Below, piece by piece: positions 55,710 to 63,905 of a stretch of 64,000 bases of DNA; within the stretch, counting starts at the first letter, position 1; each line of letters begins with the position of its first letter. This DNA comes from Nocardioides gansuensis. GTDB lineage: Bacteria > Actinomycetota > Actinomycetes > Propionibacteriales > Nocardioidaceae. The stretch spans positions 248,001-312,000 of the forward strand of contig NZ_QDGZ01000002.1 in assembly GCF_003076135.1 (NCBI RefSeq), read 5' to 3'. The position numbers and the translations under genes are program-made. The notes below the pieces were generated by a model. That model made no database searches and had not been told where the DNA came from. It worked only from the letters and a program-made list of their open reading frames with translations.

Positions 55710-55917
55710 GGGCGCGCTTTGGGCGCGCTTTGAATCGCGAACGGTCGCAGAGGGGCGCCGACGCATCGAGCGTCTCAGGCGGTGAATCCGCAGGTCAGCG
55801 GCCACTTTCCTCGGATGAACGCAGTTGTCGGCAAAGGATCGCACTGACGCTCAGCACCATCTGCGTCTTCCCGATGACTTCCCATGTGGAGTGCGTTGCG
55901 CATCTCGTGAAGAGGTG
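55710..55917. repeat. Dispersed repeat, copy B
   Basis: Second direct copy of the repeat at 16576-16819: GGGCGCGCTTTG blocks, CGCAGGTCAGCGGCC at 55789, GATGAACGCAG, ACTGACGCTCAGC and CTTCCCGATGACTTCCCATG. It lacks the GACCTGCGG right end. Together with copy C it flanks the SDR-SDR-hydrolase-TetR cassette. The stretch up to 56093 has no gene. Confidence 0.7.
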
Positions 55918-56093
55918 AGCACGTACGGCACCCTCCTCGGCTGGCTGCCGCGTCGTATGCGGCTGCAAAGACGCAACCTCTCGGCCAGCCGTCGGCCCAG
56001 CTGTCGACCGAGTGCCGATGGGCGGGCGAGTCCTATCACTGGCTGAGGCGACAAGCGTCATGGACGTTGGCCCGGCGACTCGTGTTTGGCTGG

Positions 56094-56942
56094 TTACGGT
56101 TTGTTCCAGCCGGTTCTTGATGATTGGGCGATGGCGTCCGGGATGGTGCTGCCGCGGAACCCGATGCGGTCGATGATGGGGCGGGCGAGTCCTGGTGCTT
56201 TCGCGACGATGGTGTGCGACTTGGGTACGACGACCATGGGCTTGCGGCGTTCGATGCCGGTCACGATGCCTTTGACGACCGACTTGATGTCGATGAACTT
56301 GAAGATGCCTGTCTGGTTGCCACCCCAGAGGGTGTTCCCGGCGGGGTCGGCGACTACGTGGTCCATCAGTGGGGTCTTGAAGAAGGTGGGGTGGACGCTG
56401 CCGACGGTGACACCGAGGTGGCGAATCTCGAGTCGGATGCTGTTGCACATCGCCCAGACTCCGGCCTTGCTCGCTGTGTAGGACGCCTGAAGCGGCGAGT
56501 GGCAGAATGCGGCCATCGAGGAGATGGCCAGAAGGTGTCCGCGCTGTTCCTGGACGTGCGGCAGGGCTGCGCGGAAGGTCCGCCAGACCCCCTTGAGGTT
56601 GATGTCGATGACTCGGTCGAAAGCCTCGGGGTCGAGCTTGGCCATCGGTGCCATGGTGTCGATGCCGGCGTTGGCGATGACGACGTCGAGACGGCCGAAG
56701 TGTTCGGTAGCGCCGTCCAGGGCGGCTTGGAGGGTGTCGATGTGGCGGACGTCTGCTGCCCAGCCTCGAGCCACGTTTTGTCCGCCGAGTTGTACGGCTT
56801 GCTGGCTGACGGCGTGGGCGTCGAGGTCGAGGAGGGCGAGGTTGGCGCCTCGTTCGCGCAGTGCCTGGGCGACGGCTGAACCGAGTCCGCCGGTTGAACC
56901 CGTGATGGCGACGGTCCGGCCGGCGAGGTTGTACCTGGTCAC
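56094..56942 (-). CDS. Short-chain dehydrogenase/reductase
   Basis: 282 residues. Cofactor motif TGSTGGLGSAV at about residues 14-24, IANAGIDTM, active-site Ser in AISSMAAF and YTASKAG at about 156-162. A C-terminal extension with PMVVVPKSHTIVAKAPGL is the form found in Mycobacterium-type SDRs acting on hydrophobic or steroid substrates. It lies 10 bp after the next SDR gene and is the last gene of a three-gene operon. Confidence 0.9.
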   Translation of the reverse strand: MTRYNLAGRTVAITGSTGGLGSAVAQALRERGANLALLDLDAHAVSQQAVQLGGQNVARGWAADVRHIDTLQAALDGATEHFGRLDVVIANAGIDTMAPMAKLDPEAFDRVIDINLKGVWRTFRAALPHVQEQRGHLLAISSMAAFCHSPLQASYTASKAGVWAMCNSIRLEIRHLGVTVGSVHPTFFKTPLMDHVVADPAGNTLWGGNQTGIFKFIDIKSVVKGIVTGIERRKPMVVVPKSHTIVAKAPGLARPIIDRIGFRGSTIPDAIAQSSRTGWNKP

Positions 56943-56952
56943 GTCGGCGGCC

Positions 56953-57795
56953 TTACTTGTCGAGCTCGCGGACGAGACCGTGGATGCGGGCGTTGCGGTC
57001 GATCGCTGCGTCGGTGAGCACGTTGAGGGCGCCTCGTGCGGCCGAGATCGGGACCCACCTTCGCGGGCAGGTGATGCGGGGGCTTCGCGACTCCAGTCCC
57101 TTGACGACGGCCTGGGCGATGCGTGCGGGAGCTACCGGCTGTCGCAGGCCCTTGGGGTAGGCCAAGCGGATGATCTCTTCAGTGACGGGGTTGCCGAAGG
57201 AGGCCTCGATGATCGGGGTAGCGACCCAGCCCGGGTAGAGCACCCCCGCGGTGGCGCCGGTGCCGGCCAGCTCGGACCGCAGCGCGCGGCCGAACATCTC
57301 CACCCCGGCTTTGGACATGGCGTAGGGGGCGTTCAGCATGCCGTTGAAGTAGGCGTAGATGGAAGCGGTGACAAGGACGTGGCCGTTGCTCTCGGAGATG
57401 GCGGGGAGGCTGGCGCGGACGGTGCGCCAGACTCCAAGGAGGTCGACCTCTATGATCCGCTCGAACTCCTCTTCCTTCGTCGCCCGGATGGTCGTCGGGG
57501 TGGTTGCGGCGATGCCGGCGTTCGCGAAGGTCACGTCGAGCGCACCGAAGCGGGTCAGGGTCCGGGCGACGGCGTCGTCCATGCTGGCTCGGTCGGTGAC
57601 GTCACCGGCGATCGCGAGGGACTGATCAGGCCCGAGCTCGTTCGACAACGCCTCGAGGTGTGCGGGGTTGAGGTCGACAAGGGTGACGTTGGCTCCGGCC
57701 TTGACCAGGGCGCGTGCGCAAGCGGCGCCGATGCCACCGGTGGCACCGGTGATGAGGATGGTCTTGCCGGGGAGAGCAAACTGCGGGTTGGCCAT
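56953..57795 (-). CDS. Short-chain dehydrogenase/reductase
   Basis: 280 residues from ATG 57795. TGATGGIGAAC at about residues 15-25, FANAGIAAT, Ser in VTASIYAY and YAMSKAG. It is related to the neighbouring SDR and shares its C-terminal extension (SPRITCPRRWVPISA), so the two probably arose by duplication and may act on successive substrates. It is the middle gene of the operon headed by the hydrolase. Confidence 0.9.
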   Translation of the reverse strand: MANPQFALPGKTILITGATGGIGAACARALVKAGANVTLVDLNPAHLEALSNELGPDQSLAIAGDVTDRASMDDAVARTLTRFGALDVTFANAGIAATTPTTIRATKEEEFERIIEVDLLGVWRTVRASLPAISESNGHVLVTASIYAYFNGMLNAPYAMSKAGVEMFGRALRSELAGTGATAGVLYPGWVATPIIEASFGNPVTEEIIRLAYPKGLRQPVAPARIAQAVVKGLESRSPRITCPRRWVPISAARGALNVLTDAAIDRNARIHGLVRELDK

Positions 57796-57836
57796 GGTGA
57801 TTTCCTCGTTCGTTTCGGTCGGTCGGTGTGGCGGTG

Positions 57837-58757
57837 TCAGCTGGCGGCCGGGACGTGGCGGCTCAGGAACTCGATCTGGTCGGCGACGACTCTCTCGAAC
57901 GCCTCGCCGACGTAGATGTCGAAGTGCCCCTCGGGGTAGAGGCGAATCTCGCGCTCGGGCGCCTTGGTGGCGTGTCTTTGGGCTGCGGACGCGGGCGCCA
58001 CGGAGTCGGTCTCGCAGATGGCGAACAGGATCGGGCAGGTGATCCTCGGGGTCGCTCGTCCGGGGGTGTGCAGGCCGATGGCGAGTCCGACCCGGGCTGC
58101 GACCTGGTTCTCGAAGCTGGAGGCACCCGGCACGAGCGCGAGGTAGCCGGGCATCGCGTCGGGCGCGGTCATCAGGGCCGTGGAGCCGGGCGGACCGGAG
58201 GTCGGGATCATCACCGGCGACCGGCCGAGGAGGTGGCCGATGGTGTCGCGGACCGCGCGAGCGGTGACCCTCGCGCTCGTCCTTAGGGGCACGGCTTGCA
58301 GGGCGGCGAGACCGTCGGTGAACGGGCACTGCGCGATGGCCGCGGCGATGCGCGCGTCGTTGGCCGCGGTGAGGATCGCGTGTCCGCCGCCGAACGACGT
58401 CCCCCAGACCACGACTCGCTCGGGGTCGAGTTCCGGGATGGAGCGGGCAAACCGCACGGCGGCAGCCCAGTCGGCGATCTGGCTCTTGATGTCCAGCAGT
58501 TGGCGCGGCTCGCCGGTGCTGGCGCCGAAGTGTCGGTAGTCGAAGACCAGACACGCGTACCCCTCGGCCACGAAACGCTCGGCGAACGCGTCCAGACGCA
58601 TCTCCTTCACCCCTCCGAGCCCGTGGGCCATCACGATGACTGGGGCCGGCCCCATGGAGGCCGGGCGGTAGAGCCAGGCCGCGCAGGTCTCTTTCCCCGA
58701 GCTGAAGGTCACGTCGATGCGCTCAGCGCGTGGCGGCTTGCGGTCCTGAGGTGTCAT
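57837..58757 (-). CDS. Alpha/beta hydrolase
   Basis: 306 residues from ATG 58757. The nucleophile elbow GTSFGGG, the oxyanion region MAHGLGGVKEMRL, an acid near CETDSVAP and the His in YPEGHFDIY make a complete catalytic triad. The DUF3887/dienelactone-like layout suggests an esterase or C-C hydrolase. It heads the operon with two SDR genes and is divergent from a TetR regulator gene. Confidence 0.88.
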   Translation of the reverse strand: MTPQDRKPPRAERIDVTFSSGKETCAAWLYRPASMGPAPVIVMAHGLGGVKEMRLDAFAERFVAEGYACLVFDYRHFGASTGEPRQLLDIKSQIADWAAAVRFARSIPELDPERVVVWGTSFGGGHAILTAANDARIAAAIAQCPFTDGLAALQAVPLRTSARVTARAVRDTIGHLLGRSPVMIPTSGPPGSTALMTAPDAMPGYLALVPGASSFENQVAARVGLAIGLHTPGRATPRITCPILFAICETDSVAPASAAQRHATKAPEREIRLYPEGHFDIYVGEAFERVVADQIEFLSRHVPAAS

Positions 58758-58773
58758 GTGACGCACATTACTG

Positions 58774-58802
58774 GAAGTACTACCAAGAATGGAAGACACT
58801 TC
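58774..58802. promoter_or_regulatory. Imperfect inverted repeat in the hydrolase/TetR divergent promoter
   Basis: GAAGT-ACTACC and GGAAGAC-ACTTC face each other (outer arms GAAGT/ACTTC exact, inner arms partly matched) within the 74-bp gap between hydrolase and TetR starts. The site is well placed for a TetR dimer to control both directions. Confidence 0.45.
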
Positions 58803-58831
58803 TAACAATGGATGTGGGTTACGCTTTGGAC

Positions 58832-59452
58832 ATGGACACGAGCGCCGGCACCCGTACGCAACGACGCGCCGCCGCGACTCGGCAGAGCATCGTCCAGGCC
58901 GCGAAGGACATCCTGGCCACTCACGGCTCCGCGGCCCTCACGATCGAGGCAGTCGCGGACCGAGCCGACGTGGCAGTGCAGACGATCTACAACCGGGTCG
59001 GGGGCAGGTCAGCCCTCCTCGTTGCTGTTGCCGAGTTGGCGATGCTCGAGAACCGCGAGTACATGGACACGGCCTACGCCACCCCGGGCACCATCGAAGA
59101 GCGCCTCCTGCTGACCGCGAGCTCCTACACGCGGTTCGCGCTAGAGCGACCCCACGAGTTTCGACTCCTCGTGGAACCTCCGGACCACCCTGAAGCACTC
59201 ACGCGCATCGCCGAGCTCATCCAGGAACAGAACAACAAGCTGGCAGCCACGATCCGGGACGGCATCGCCGAAGGGGTGCTCAGCGTCGACGAGGATCCCG
59301 AGGTCCTGGCCACGGCACTGTGGGCGATGTGGAACGGGATCCTCAGCCTCGGCTGGCGAGCCGACCCCCTTCGGCCCGACCGCGAACGCCTGCAGCAACT
59401 CCTCGACGCGGCCGCCGGGACGATGCTCGTCGGCCTCCGCGCCCGCACCTGA
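58832..59452 (+). CDS. TetR-family regulator of the hydrolase/SDR operon
   Basis: 206 residues from ATG 58832; an in-frame ATG at 58808 is also possible. The HTH is RAAATRQSIVQAAKDILATH...LTIEAVADRADVAVQTIYNR. The C-terminal ligand domain is all-helical with WAMWNGILSLGWRADPLRPD. It is divergent from the alpha/beta hydrolase-SDR-SDR operon, the standard arrangement for a local repressor of a small catabolic cassette. The inducer is unknown. Confidence 0.92.
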   Translation: MDTSAGTRTQRRAAATRQSIVQAAKDILATHGSAALTIEAVADRADVAVQTIYNRVGGRSALLVAVAELAMLENREYMDTAYATPGTIEERLLLTASSYTRFALERPHEFRLLVEPPDHPEALTRIAELIQEQNNKLAATIRDGIAEGVLSVDEDPEVLATALWAMWNGILSLGWRADPLRPDRERLQQLLDAAAGTMLVGLRART

Positions 59453-59829
59453 CCATCACAGATCCAGCCCTTGGAAACAGCTTCCGTGCCGACGCTGAGC
59501 CAAGCGCCCGCGTTGCCGCGGACGAGCTACGCGGGTGTCTGCCCGACCGGATCACGATCTACCGCCGTCCTACTTGCGAAGTCTGTCGCGGTGACCAGGA
59601 GGTTGCGGAACAGGTTCGCCGCACGGGATCCACGAGGTCGGTCACCCCTCGGCATCGACGAAGCCGACTGCGCGAGCTGGGATGGTGAAGAGCAGACAAC
59701 GTCTGCTTCTTCCGCTCGTGGCTCGTCGCTTTGTGCGCATCACTGTGGGCGGACTGCCCCGCCAAGATCAGGTCGCCGACTCTGATCGCGCTTGAGACCC
59801 TGGACCCAAATTCGGCGAGGGCTCGGAAA

Positions 59830-60059
59830 GGGCGCGCTTTGATTCGCAGTGGCACGCAGCAGCGTGCCTACGGGATCAGGCCCCGACAGAGCAACATCGC
59901 AGGTCAGCGTACGGTTTCGGGCCATCGCCGCAGCCTGTAGCAATCATGCACGCTTACTCTCAGCGTCCCCAGTGCGTTCCCGATGACCAGCCATGTGGAG
60001 TGTGTCGCGCTTCTTGAGAATCGCGGCTCTGACCTGCGGCTGAGGGATTCGCGCTGAGG
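59830..60059. repeat. Dispersed repeat, copy C
   Basis: Third direct copy: GGGCGCGCTTTGATTCGC, CGCAGGTCAGCGTACGG at 59898, ACTCTCAGCG, TTCCCGATGACCAGCCATGT with GGAGTGTGTCGCGC, and the right end GACCTGCGGCTGAGGGATT shared with copy A. The wider gap 59453-60295 shows no reliable gene; a frame at about 59555-59690 containing RPTCEVCRGDQEVAEQVRR may be a stub but I cannot place it. Confidence 0.65.
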
Positions 60060-60233
60060 TCGTCGGTCTCCGACAAACCGCCGTAGGGCATGGGCGCGCT
60101 TTGCGGGCGATTCGCACGCCCGCGATCGCGGAGGGCGTAGGTCACTCCGTCGACGTCGACGTACGAGGTGGGGGCGGTGCGGTAGGTGTGCGTGATGTCT
60201 CTCCACGTGTTCGGGGGTGCCTGGTGGATATGG

Positions 60234-60246
60234 TATGATGATCGTA
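60234..60246 (+). promoter_or_regulatory. TetR operator overlapping the quinone oxidoreductase promoter
   Basis: TATGATGATCGTA, followed by CGTCAA, matches sites at 62125 and 62812 (consensus YATGAYGATCRTAYG). Its first six bases TATGAT also look like the -10 box, so a bound TetR dimer would block transcription. Confidence 0.75.
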
Positions 60247-60295
60247 CGTCAATGTTACGGGCGTCTACCACGCCCAACAGGAGGAGTCGATCGAG

Positions 60296-61297
60296 ATGAA
60301 GGCCTTCGTCGTCACGAAGTACGCCAAGGAGGGGGCCGTGCGTGCCGAGGAGTGTCCCGAGCCGACGCCCCAACGCGGGGAGGTGCTCGTGCACGTCGAG
60401 GCGGCGAGTGTGAACCCGCTGGACTCCAAGCTCGCCGCGGGCGAGTTCAAGGCGCTCCTCCCGTACAAGCCCTCTTTCGTGCTCGGACACGATGTCGCCG
60501 GCGTCGTGATGGGCGTCGGCCCCGGCGTCACCGGCTTTGCCCCGGGTGACCGCGTCTTCGCGCGGGCGGGGGACTTCCAGATCGGCACGTTCGCCGAGCA
60601 GGTCGCCGTCCGCGAGTCCGACCTCGCCCTGGTGCCGGCCTCGCTCTCCTTCGAGGACGCCGCCTCCCTGCCACTGGTCGCGCTGACGGCGTGGCAGGCG
60701 CTCGTGGAGAAGGGTCAGGTGACAGCGGGCCAGAAGGTGCTGATCCACGCCGGCTCCGGTGGTGTCGGCACGATCGCGATCCAGCTGGCCAAGCATCTCG
60801 GCGCCACGGTCGCGACCACCACGAGCACCGCCAACGTCGAGTGGGTCCGCGAGCTCGGCGCGGACGTGGTGGTCGACTACCGGACCGAGCGCTTCGAGGA
60901 CGTCCTCAGCGAGTACGACCTGGTGCTGGACCCGCTCGGGCCCGACCACGTCCTGAGGTCGCTGTCGGTGCTCCGCCCAGGTGGCCTCGCGATCGGCATC
61001 CAGGGTCCTCCGGACCCGGCGTTCGCGCGACGCATCGGCGCGAACCCGGTCGTGCGTCTCGTGATGCGACTGCTCAGTCGGAAAGTGCGCAAGGCCGCCC
61101 GACACCGGGGCGTGTCGTACTCGTTCCTGCTGATGCGGGCCGACGGAAGCCAGCTCGCCGAGATCGCCTCCTTGGTCGAGGAGGGCACGATCCGTCCCGT
61201 CGTCGACCGGGTGCTCCCCTTCGACGAGACGCTCGAGGCCCTGCGCCTGGTCGACGGCGGACGAGTCAAGGGCAAGGTCGTCGTGACGATGTCCTGA
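60296..61297 (+). CDS. Zinc-free MDR-family quinone/NADP oxidoreductase
   Basis: 333 residues with ribosome site AGGAGG. The N-terminal ASVNPLDSKLAAGEF and LGHDVAGVVMGVG lack the zinc ligands of alcohol dehydrogenases, and HAGSGGVGTIAIQLAKHLGA is the NADP Rossmann motif of quinone oxidoreductases. The end VDGGRVKGKVVVTM is typical. It would reduce quinones or enones and may serve in detoxification. It shares an operator with the SDR and TetR genes downstream. Confidence 0.93.
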   Translation: MKAFVVTKYAKEGAVRAEECPEPTPQRGEVLVHVEAASVNPLDSKLAAGEFKALLPYKPSFVLGHDVAGVVMGVGPGVTGFAPGDRVFARAGDFQIGTFAEQVAVRESDLALVPASLSFEDAASLPLVALTAWQALVEKGQVTAGQKVLIHAGSGGVGTIAIQLAKHLGATVATTTSTANVEWVRELGADVVVDYRTERFEDVLSEYDLVLDPLGPDHVLRSLSVLRPGGLAIGIQGPPDPAFARRIGANPVVRLVMRLLSRKVRKAARHRGVSYSFLLMRADGSQLAEIASLVEEGTIRPVVDRVLPFDETLEALRLVDGGRVKGKVVVTMS

Positions 61298-61319
61298 CCG
61301 CGACCCCCAGCGAGACGAG

Positions 61320-61351
61320 GGCGCCCCCCGATCCTTGGATCGAGGGGCGCC
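61320..61351. terminator. Bidirectional terminator hairpin
   Basis: GGCGCCCCCCGATC and GATCGAGGGGCGCC pair over 14 positions with one mismatch around loop CTTG, between the convergent oxidoreductase and SDR genes. Confidence 0.75.
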
Positions 61352-61369
61352 GTTGCGCGGCGTGACCGG

Positions 61370-62083
61370 TCAGGCGGACTGGGGGAGGAAGGTGGCGTAG
61401 CGCTCGCCGCCGGGCAGGTGGAGGCCGGAGCGGACATTGCGCGCGGTGTCGTCGGCCAGGACCTCGTCGACACCGGACTCCAGTCCGTCCAGCACCTGGC
61501 GCACGATGTCGCCCGGGGACGCCTTCGGGGCCTCGACTCCGGAGGCCATGTCGGTGTCGACGTAGCCCATGTGGACCCCGAGCACCTGCACGCCCCGGGG
61601 GGCGAGCTCGAGCCGCAGCGAGTCGGTCGCGGACCACAGCGCGGCCTTCGAGGCGCTGTAGCTACCGCCGAGGGCGAACCACGAGAGGGCGGAGGCCACG
61701 TTCACGATGGCCCCCGACCGCTCGGCGACCCGGTCAGCGAAGGCGGCCGCGACCGCGACGGGGCCGAAGAAGTTGACCTCCATCTCCTGACGCAATGAGG
61801 CCGGGTCGGGCGAATGGAGCGACGCGACGAGCGCGATGCCGGCGTTGTTGACGACGATGCTCACGTCCTTCGCCGTCGATGCGACGCGGGCCACGGACTC
61901 CGGATCGGTGACGTCGAGCCGGAGCGGTACGACGCGCGGATCCGAGGCGTCGACACTGTCCGCGTCGCGCGCTGCGGCGTAGACCTTGGCCACGCCTCGG
62001 CCGAGCAGCTGCGCTACGAACTCCGCTCCGATGCCGCGGTTGGCTCCAGTGACCAGCACGGTCTGGTCGGTCAACATCGTCAT
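61370..62083 (-). CDS. Short-chain dehydrogenase/reductase of the TetR regulon
   Basis: 237 residues. TGANRGIGAEFV cofactor motif, VNNAGIA, Ser in NVASALSWF and YSASKAA at about 147-153. ATG 62083 has AGGAGG upstream. The group often acts on small carbonyls or hydrophobic alcohols. The operator at 62125-62137 lies 42 bp upstream. A TetR gene on the same strand is 99 bp upstream. Confidence 0.92.
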   Translation of the reverse strand: MTMLTDQTVLVTGANRGIGAEFVAQLLGRGVAKVYAAARDADSVDASDPRVVPLRLDVTDPESVARVASTAKDVSIVVNNAGIALVASLHSPDPASLRQEMEVNFFGPVAVAAAFADRVAERSGAIVNVASALSWFALGGSYSASKAALWSATDSLRLELAPRGVQVLGVHMGYVDTDMASGVEAPKASPGDIVRQVLDGLESGVDEVLADDTARNVRSGLHLPGGERYATFLPQSA

Positions 62084-62124
62084 GCGTCCTCCTCAGGCGG
62101 GCCGCAGCGACCCGATCGGCTTTG

Positions 62125-62137
62125 TATGACGATCATA
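62125..62137 (-). promoter_or_regulatory. TetR operator upstream of the SDR gene
   Basis: TATGA-CGA-TCATA is a perfect inverted repeat with a 3-base centre, followed by TGCCAA; it matches the sites at 60234 and 62812. Confidence 0.8.
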
Positions 62138-62182
62138 TGCCAATGGTCCGGCGCGACGTCGCCGGGCCTCGAGGGGGTCGCG

Positions 62183-62764
62183 TCAGGTCAGGAGCGCGAG
62201 GACGTTGTCGATCCCGCGTGCGAGCACCTCGCGGGACCGCGTGTCGTCGACCAGGCTTCGCGCCATCTGCATCGTGCCGATCATGAGGGCGTAGGCGCTC
62301 ATCACCTGGAGGCGCAGGCTCTCGCCATGGAGCTCGGACTCACCCTCGAGTCGGCTGGCCATCGCCTCCACGAGGGCCGTGAGGCCGTCGTCGTAGGCGA
62401 CGCGCACGGCCGGTCCGCCGCGGACGATCTCGTCGATCAGGGCTGCGGACGGGCAGCCCAGGTCCACGGCGTCACGATGCTCCACCGACAGGTAGCGGCG
62501 GACCATCACCTCGATGCCTGGGCGGCCCGGAGGGATCTGGTCGTAGGCCGCGAGCTGGGTGCGAAGCTCGCTGCCGATCACCTCGGCGACGAGGGCCTCC
62601 TTGGAGGCGAAGTGTGCGTAGAACGCGCCGTTCGTCAGTCCGGCGTCCTTCATCAGCACGGCGACGCCCGACCCATCGATCCCGTCGCTCTTGAGGCGAC
62701 GTCCCGCGGACTCGACGATGCGCCTTCGCGTCTCGGCCTTGTGGCCCTCGCTGTATCTCACCAT
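62183..62764 (-). CDS. TetR-family repressor of the quinone oxidoreductase/SDR regulon
   Basis: 193 residues from ATG 62764. HTH: KAETRRRIVESAGRRLKSDG...VAVLMKDAGLTNGAFYAHFA, the AcrR/NemR-like type that senses electrophiles or quinones; conserved FYAHFASKEAL. The C-terminal domain contains a Cys in DLGCPSAALIDEI, a possible sensor residue. Operators at its own promoter and at those of the SDR and oxidoreductase genes indicate negative control of all three, including itself. Confidence 0.92.
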   Translation of the reverse strand: MVRYSEGHKAETRRRIVESAGRRLKSDGIDGSGVAVLMKDAGLTNGAFYAHFASKEALVAEVIGSELRTQLAAYDQIPPGRPGIEVMVRRYLSVEHRDAVDLGCPSAALIDEIVRGGPAVRVAYDDGLTALVEAMASRLEGESELHGESLRLQVMSAYALMIGTMQMARSLVDDTRSREVLARGIDNVLALLT

Positions 62765-62811
62765 GGTCCGACCCTTCGTCGCGCTGCGCGGGGCAGTGGA
62801 CCCAACGTAGC

Positions 62812-62824
62812 CATGACGATCATA
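62812..62824 (-). promoter_or_regulatory. TetR operator upstream of its own gene
   Basis: CATGACGATCATA, followed by CGACCAA, is the third copy of the operator, 48 bp upstream of the TetR start; autoregulation is expected. Confidence 0.75.
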
Positions 62825-62912
62825 CGACCAACAGTCACGCGCCCGGTAGTGCGTGGCCCGTCCTGCAGGCCGCGCCTCGTGTGGGCCCCGCTTCCCGGTG
62901 GGCCACAGGCGG

Positions 62913-63032
62913 GCGTAGGTGTTTGAGTGTCGTGGTTGCCTTGGCGTGACCGAGTGAGCGTTGGGCAGTGACGACTTCGCAGCCGGCCGCGATGAGGCCG
63001 AGGCGCAAAGGGTGGCTGAGGTCGTGAAGCTT
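62913..63032 (-). pseudogene. C-terminal stub of a tyrosine recombinase
   Basis: KLHDLSHPLRLGLIAAGCEV followed by VTAQRSLGHAKATTTLKHL corresponds to the box II end of phage-type tyrosine integrases (LHDLRHTFASLLIAAG...LGHASA.TTLDTY). The catalytic Arg of DLRH reads Ser and the Tyr segment is degenerate, so this is a dead remnant distinct from the one at 63368. Confidence 0.6.
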
Positions 63033-63086
63033 GCTTCCGGCGCAGAAGCGGCGTTGAGGGCATGCGGCACCAGCCGGATCGAGGTT

Positions 63087-63195
63087 TTGGGGTGCACTGG
63101 GTAGGCACGACAACGAAACCGACGTTTCCGCAGGTCAGCCGCCGTTTTTGGCGACTACTGACAGGGGTCGCAAACCCCTGAATCAGATGTCGTAG
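63087..63195. repeat. Right att-like repeat (partner at 12632-12755)
   Basis: GGGGTGCAC, GACGTTTCCGCAGGTCAGCC with GCCGTTTT, and ACCCCTGAATCAGATGTCGT occur in the same order as at 12.7 kb, in the gap between two integrase remnants, where attachment sites normally lie. A further TGACCTGCGCAAACG at about 63216 is an inverted relative of the core. Confidence 0.55.
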
Positions 63196-63367
63196 TTCTG
63201 ACCGCACTTGTGCCTTGACCTGCGCAAACGCCGAGATTGAGGGGCCAGGGGCCGCGCTGGGGCCGCACATGGCCGCGGCGCACGCACGCCGGCGCCGGCG
63301 GGTCGACCCGAGTTCGACCCTTTCGCGGCGCTGGTCGATGACTGGTCATGACGCCGACCGTGCGTGC

Positions 63368-63905
63368 TCAGACGTCATCATCGTCGTCCTCGTCGGGTTC
63401 AACGTCACCCGCGAGTTCTTCGTCGTTCGGTTGCGTGTCGTCCGGATCGGGCTCCGGCGTCTGGTGGCCGAACACCGCGTCGACCGCTCGCCGGGTGCGC
63501 TCGGCACTGTCCTCGACGAGGTGGTTGTAGGTGCGCAGGGTGAAGCCGGGGTCGGCGTGAGCGAGGTACTCGCTGAGGGCCTTGATCGGCTCCACCTTCA
63601 TGGAGCGCTGTGCTGGCGTAGAAGTGCCGCAGGGCGTGGCTGCCGTTTTCGGGCGTTACCGGGATCCTTGCCCGCTTCAACGCCGGCTTCCAGATGAACG
63701 TGTTGAGGTAGTTCCGTGCCAGCGCCTTCTTCTCGCGGCTGTAGAGAAGCAGCGAGAAGGTCGTGGGCTTTCCGTCCGTCCTGTCCCAGGGGAGCGTCAC
63801 CTCGATCGGTGGGTAGGCGGTCATGTGCGCGTTGATCGCCTTCAAGACCGCATCGGGCAGCGGAACGTCCGGCCTCGTGCCGCGTCCGCCGTCGAATCGC
63901 AGGGC
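63368..63905 (-). pseudogene. Tyrosine integrase, 5'-truncated and frameshifted
   Basis: From the upstream end: PDVPLPDAVLKAINAHMTAY, REKKALARNYLNTFIWKPAL, GSHALRHFYASTALHEG (catalytic His-x-x-Arg), then a frameshift at about 63600 to VEPIKALSEYLAHADPGFTL and RTYNHLVEDSAERTRRAVDA with the catalytic Tyr region, ending in an Asp-rich tail at 63368. It matches actinobacterial phage/ICE integrases in the catalytic domain. The arm-binding N-terminus is absent: the frame runs back directly to the stop codon of the next gene at 63906. Confidence 0.8.

Noticed and set aside
55795..55900. Conserved peptide THSTWEVIGK-like frames on the - strand of repeats B and C
   Set aside because: Copies B and C translate similarly there, but copy A does not keep the frame well and no start or longer domain exists; the conservation is better explained by a noncoding repeat.
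59555..59690. Short + strand frame with RPTCEVCRGDQEVAEQVRR
   Set aside because: Possible gene stub, but too short and without a recognisable family or start; left unannotated.
60217..60549. Frame starting at 60217 with a MIVRQCYG-like peptide
   Set aside because: It runs out of frame through the quinone oxidoreductase gene and covers its operator; no support.
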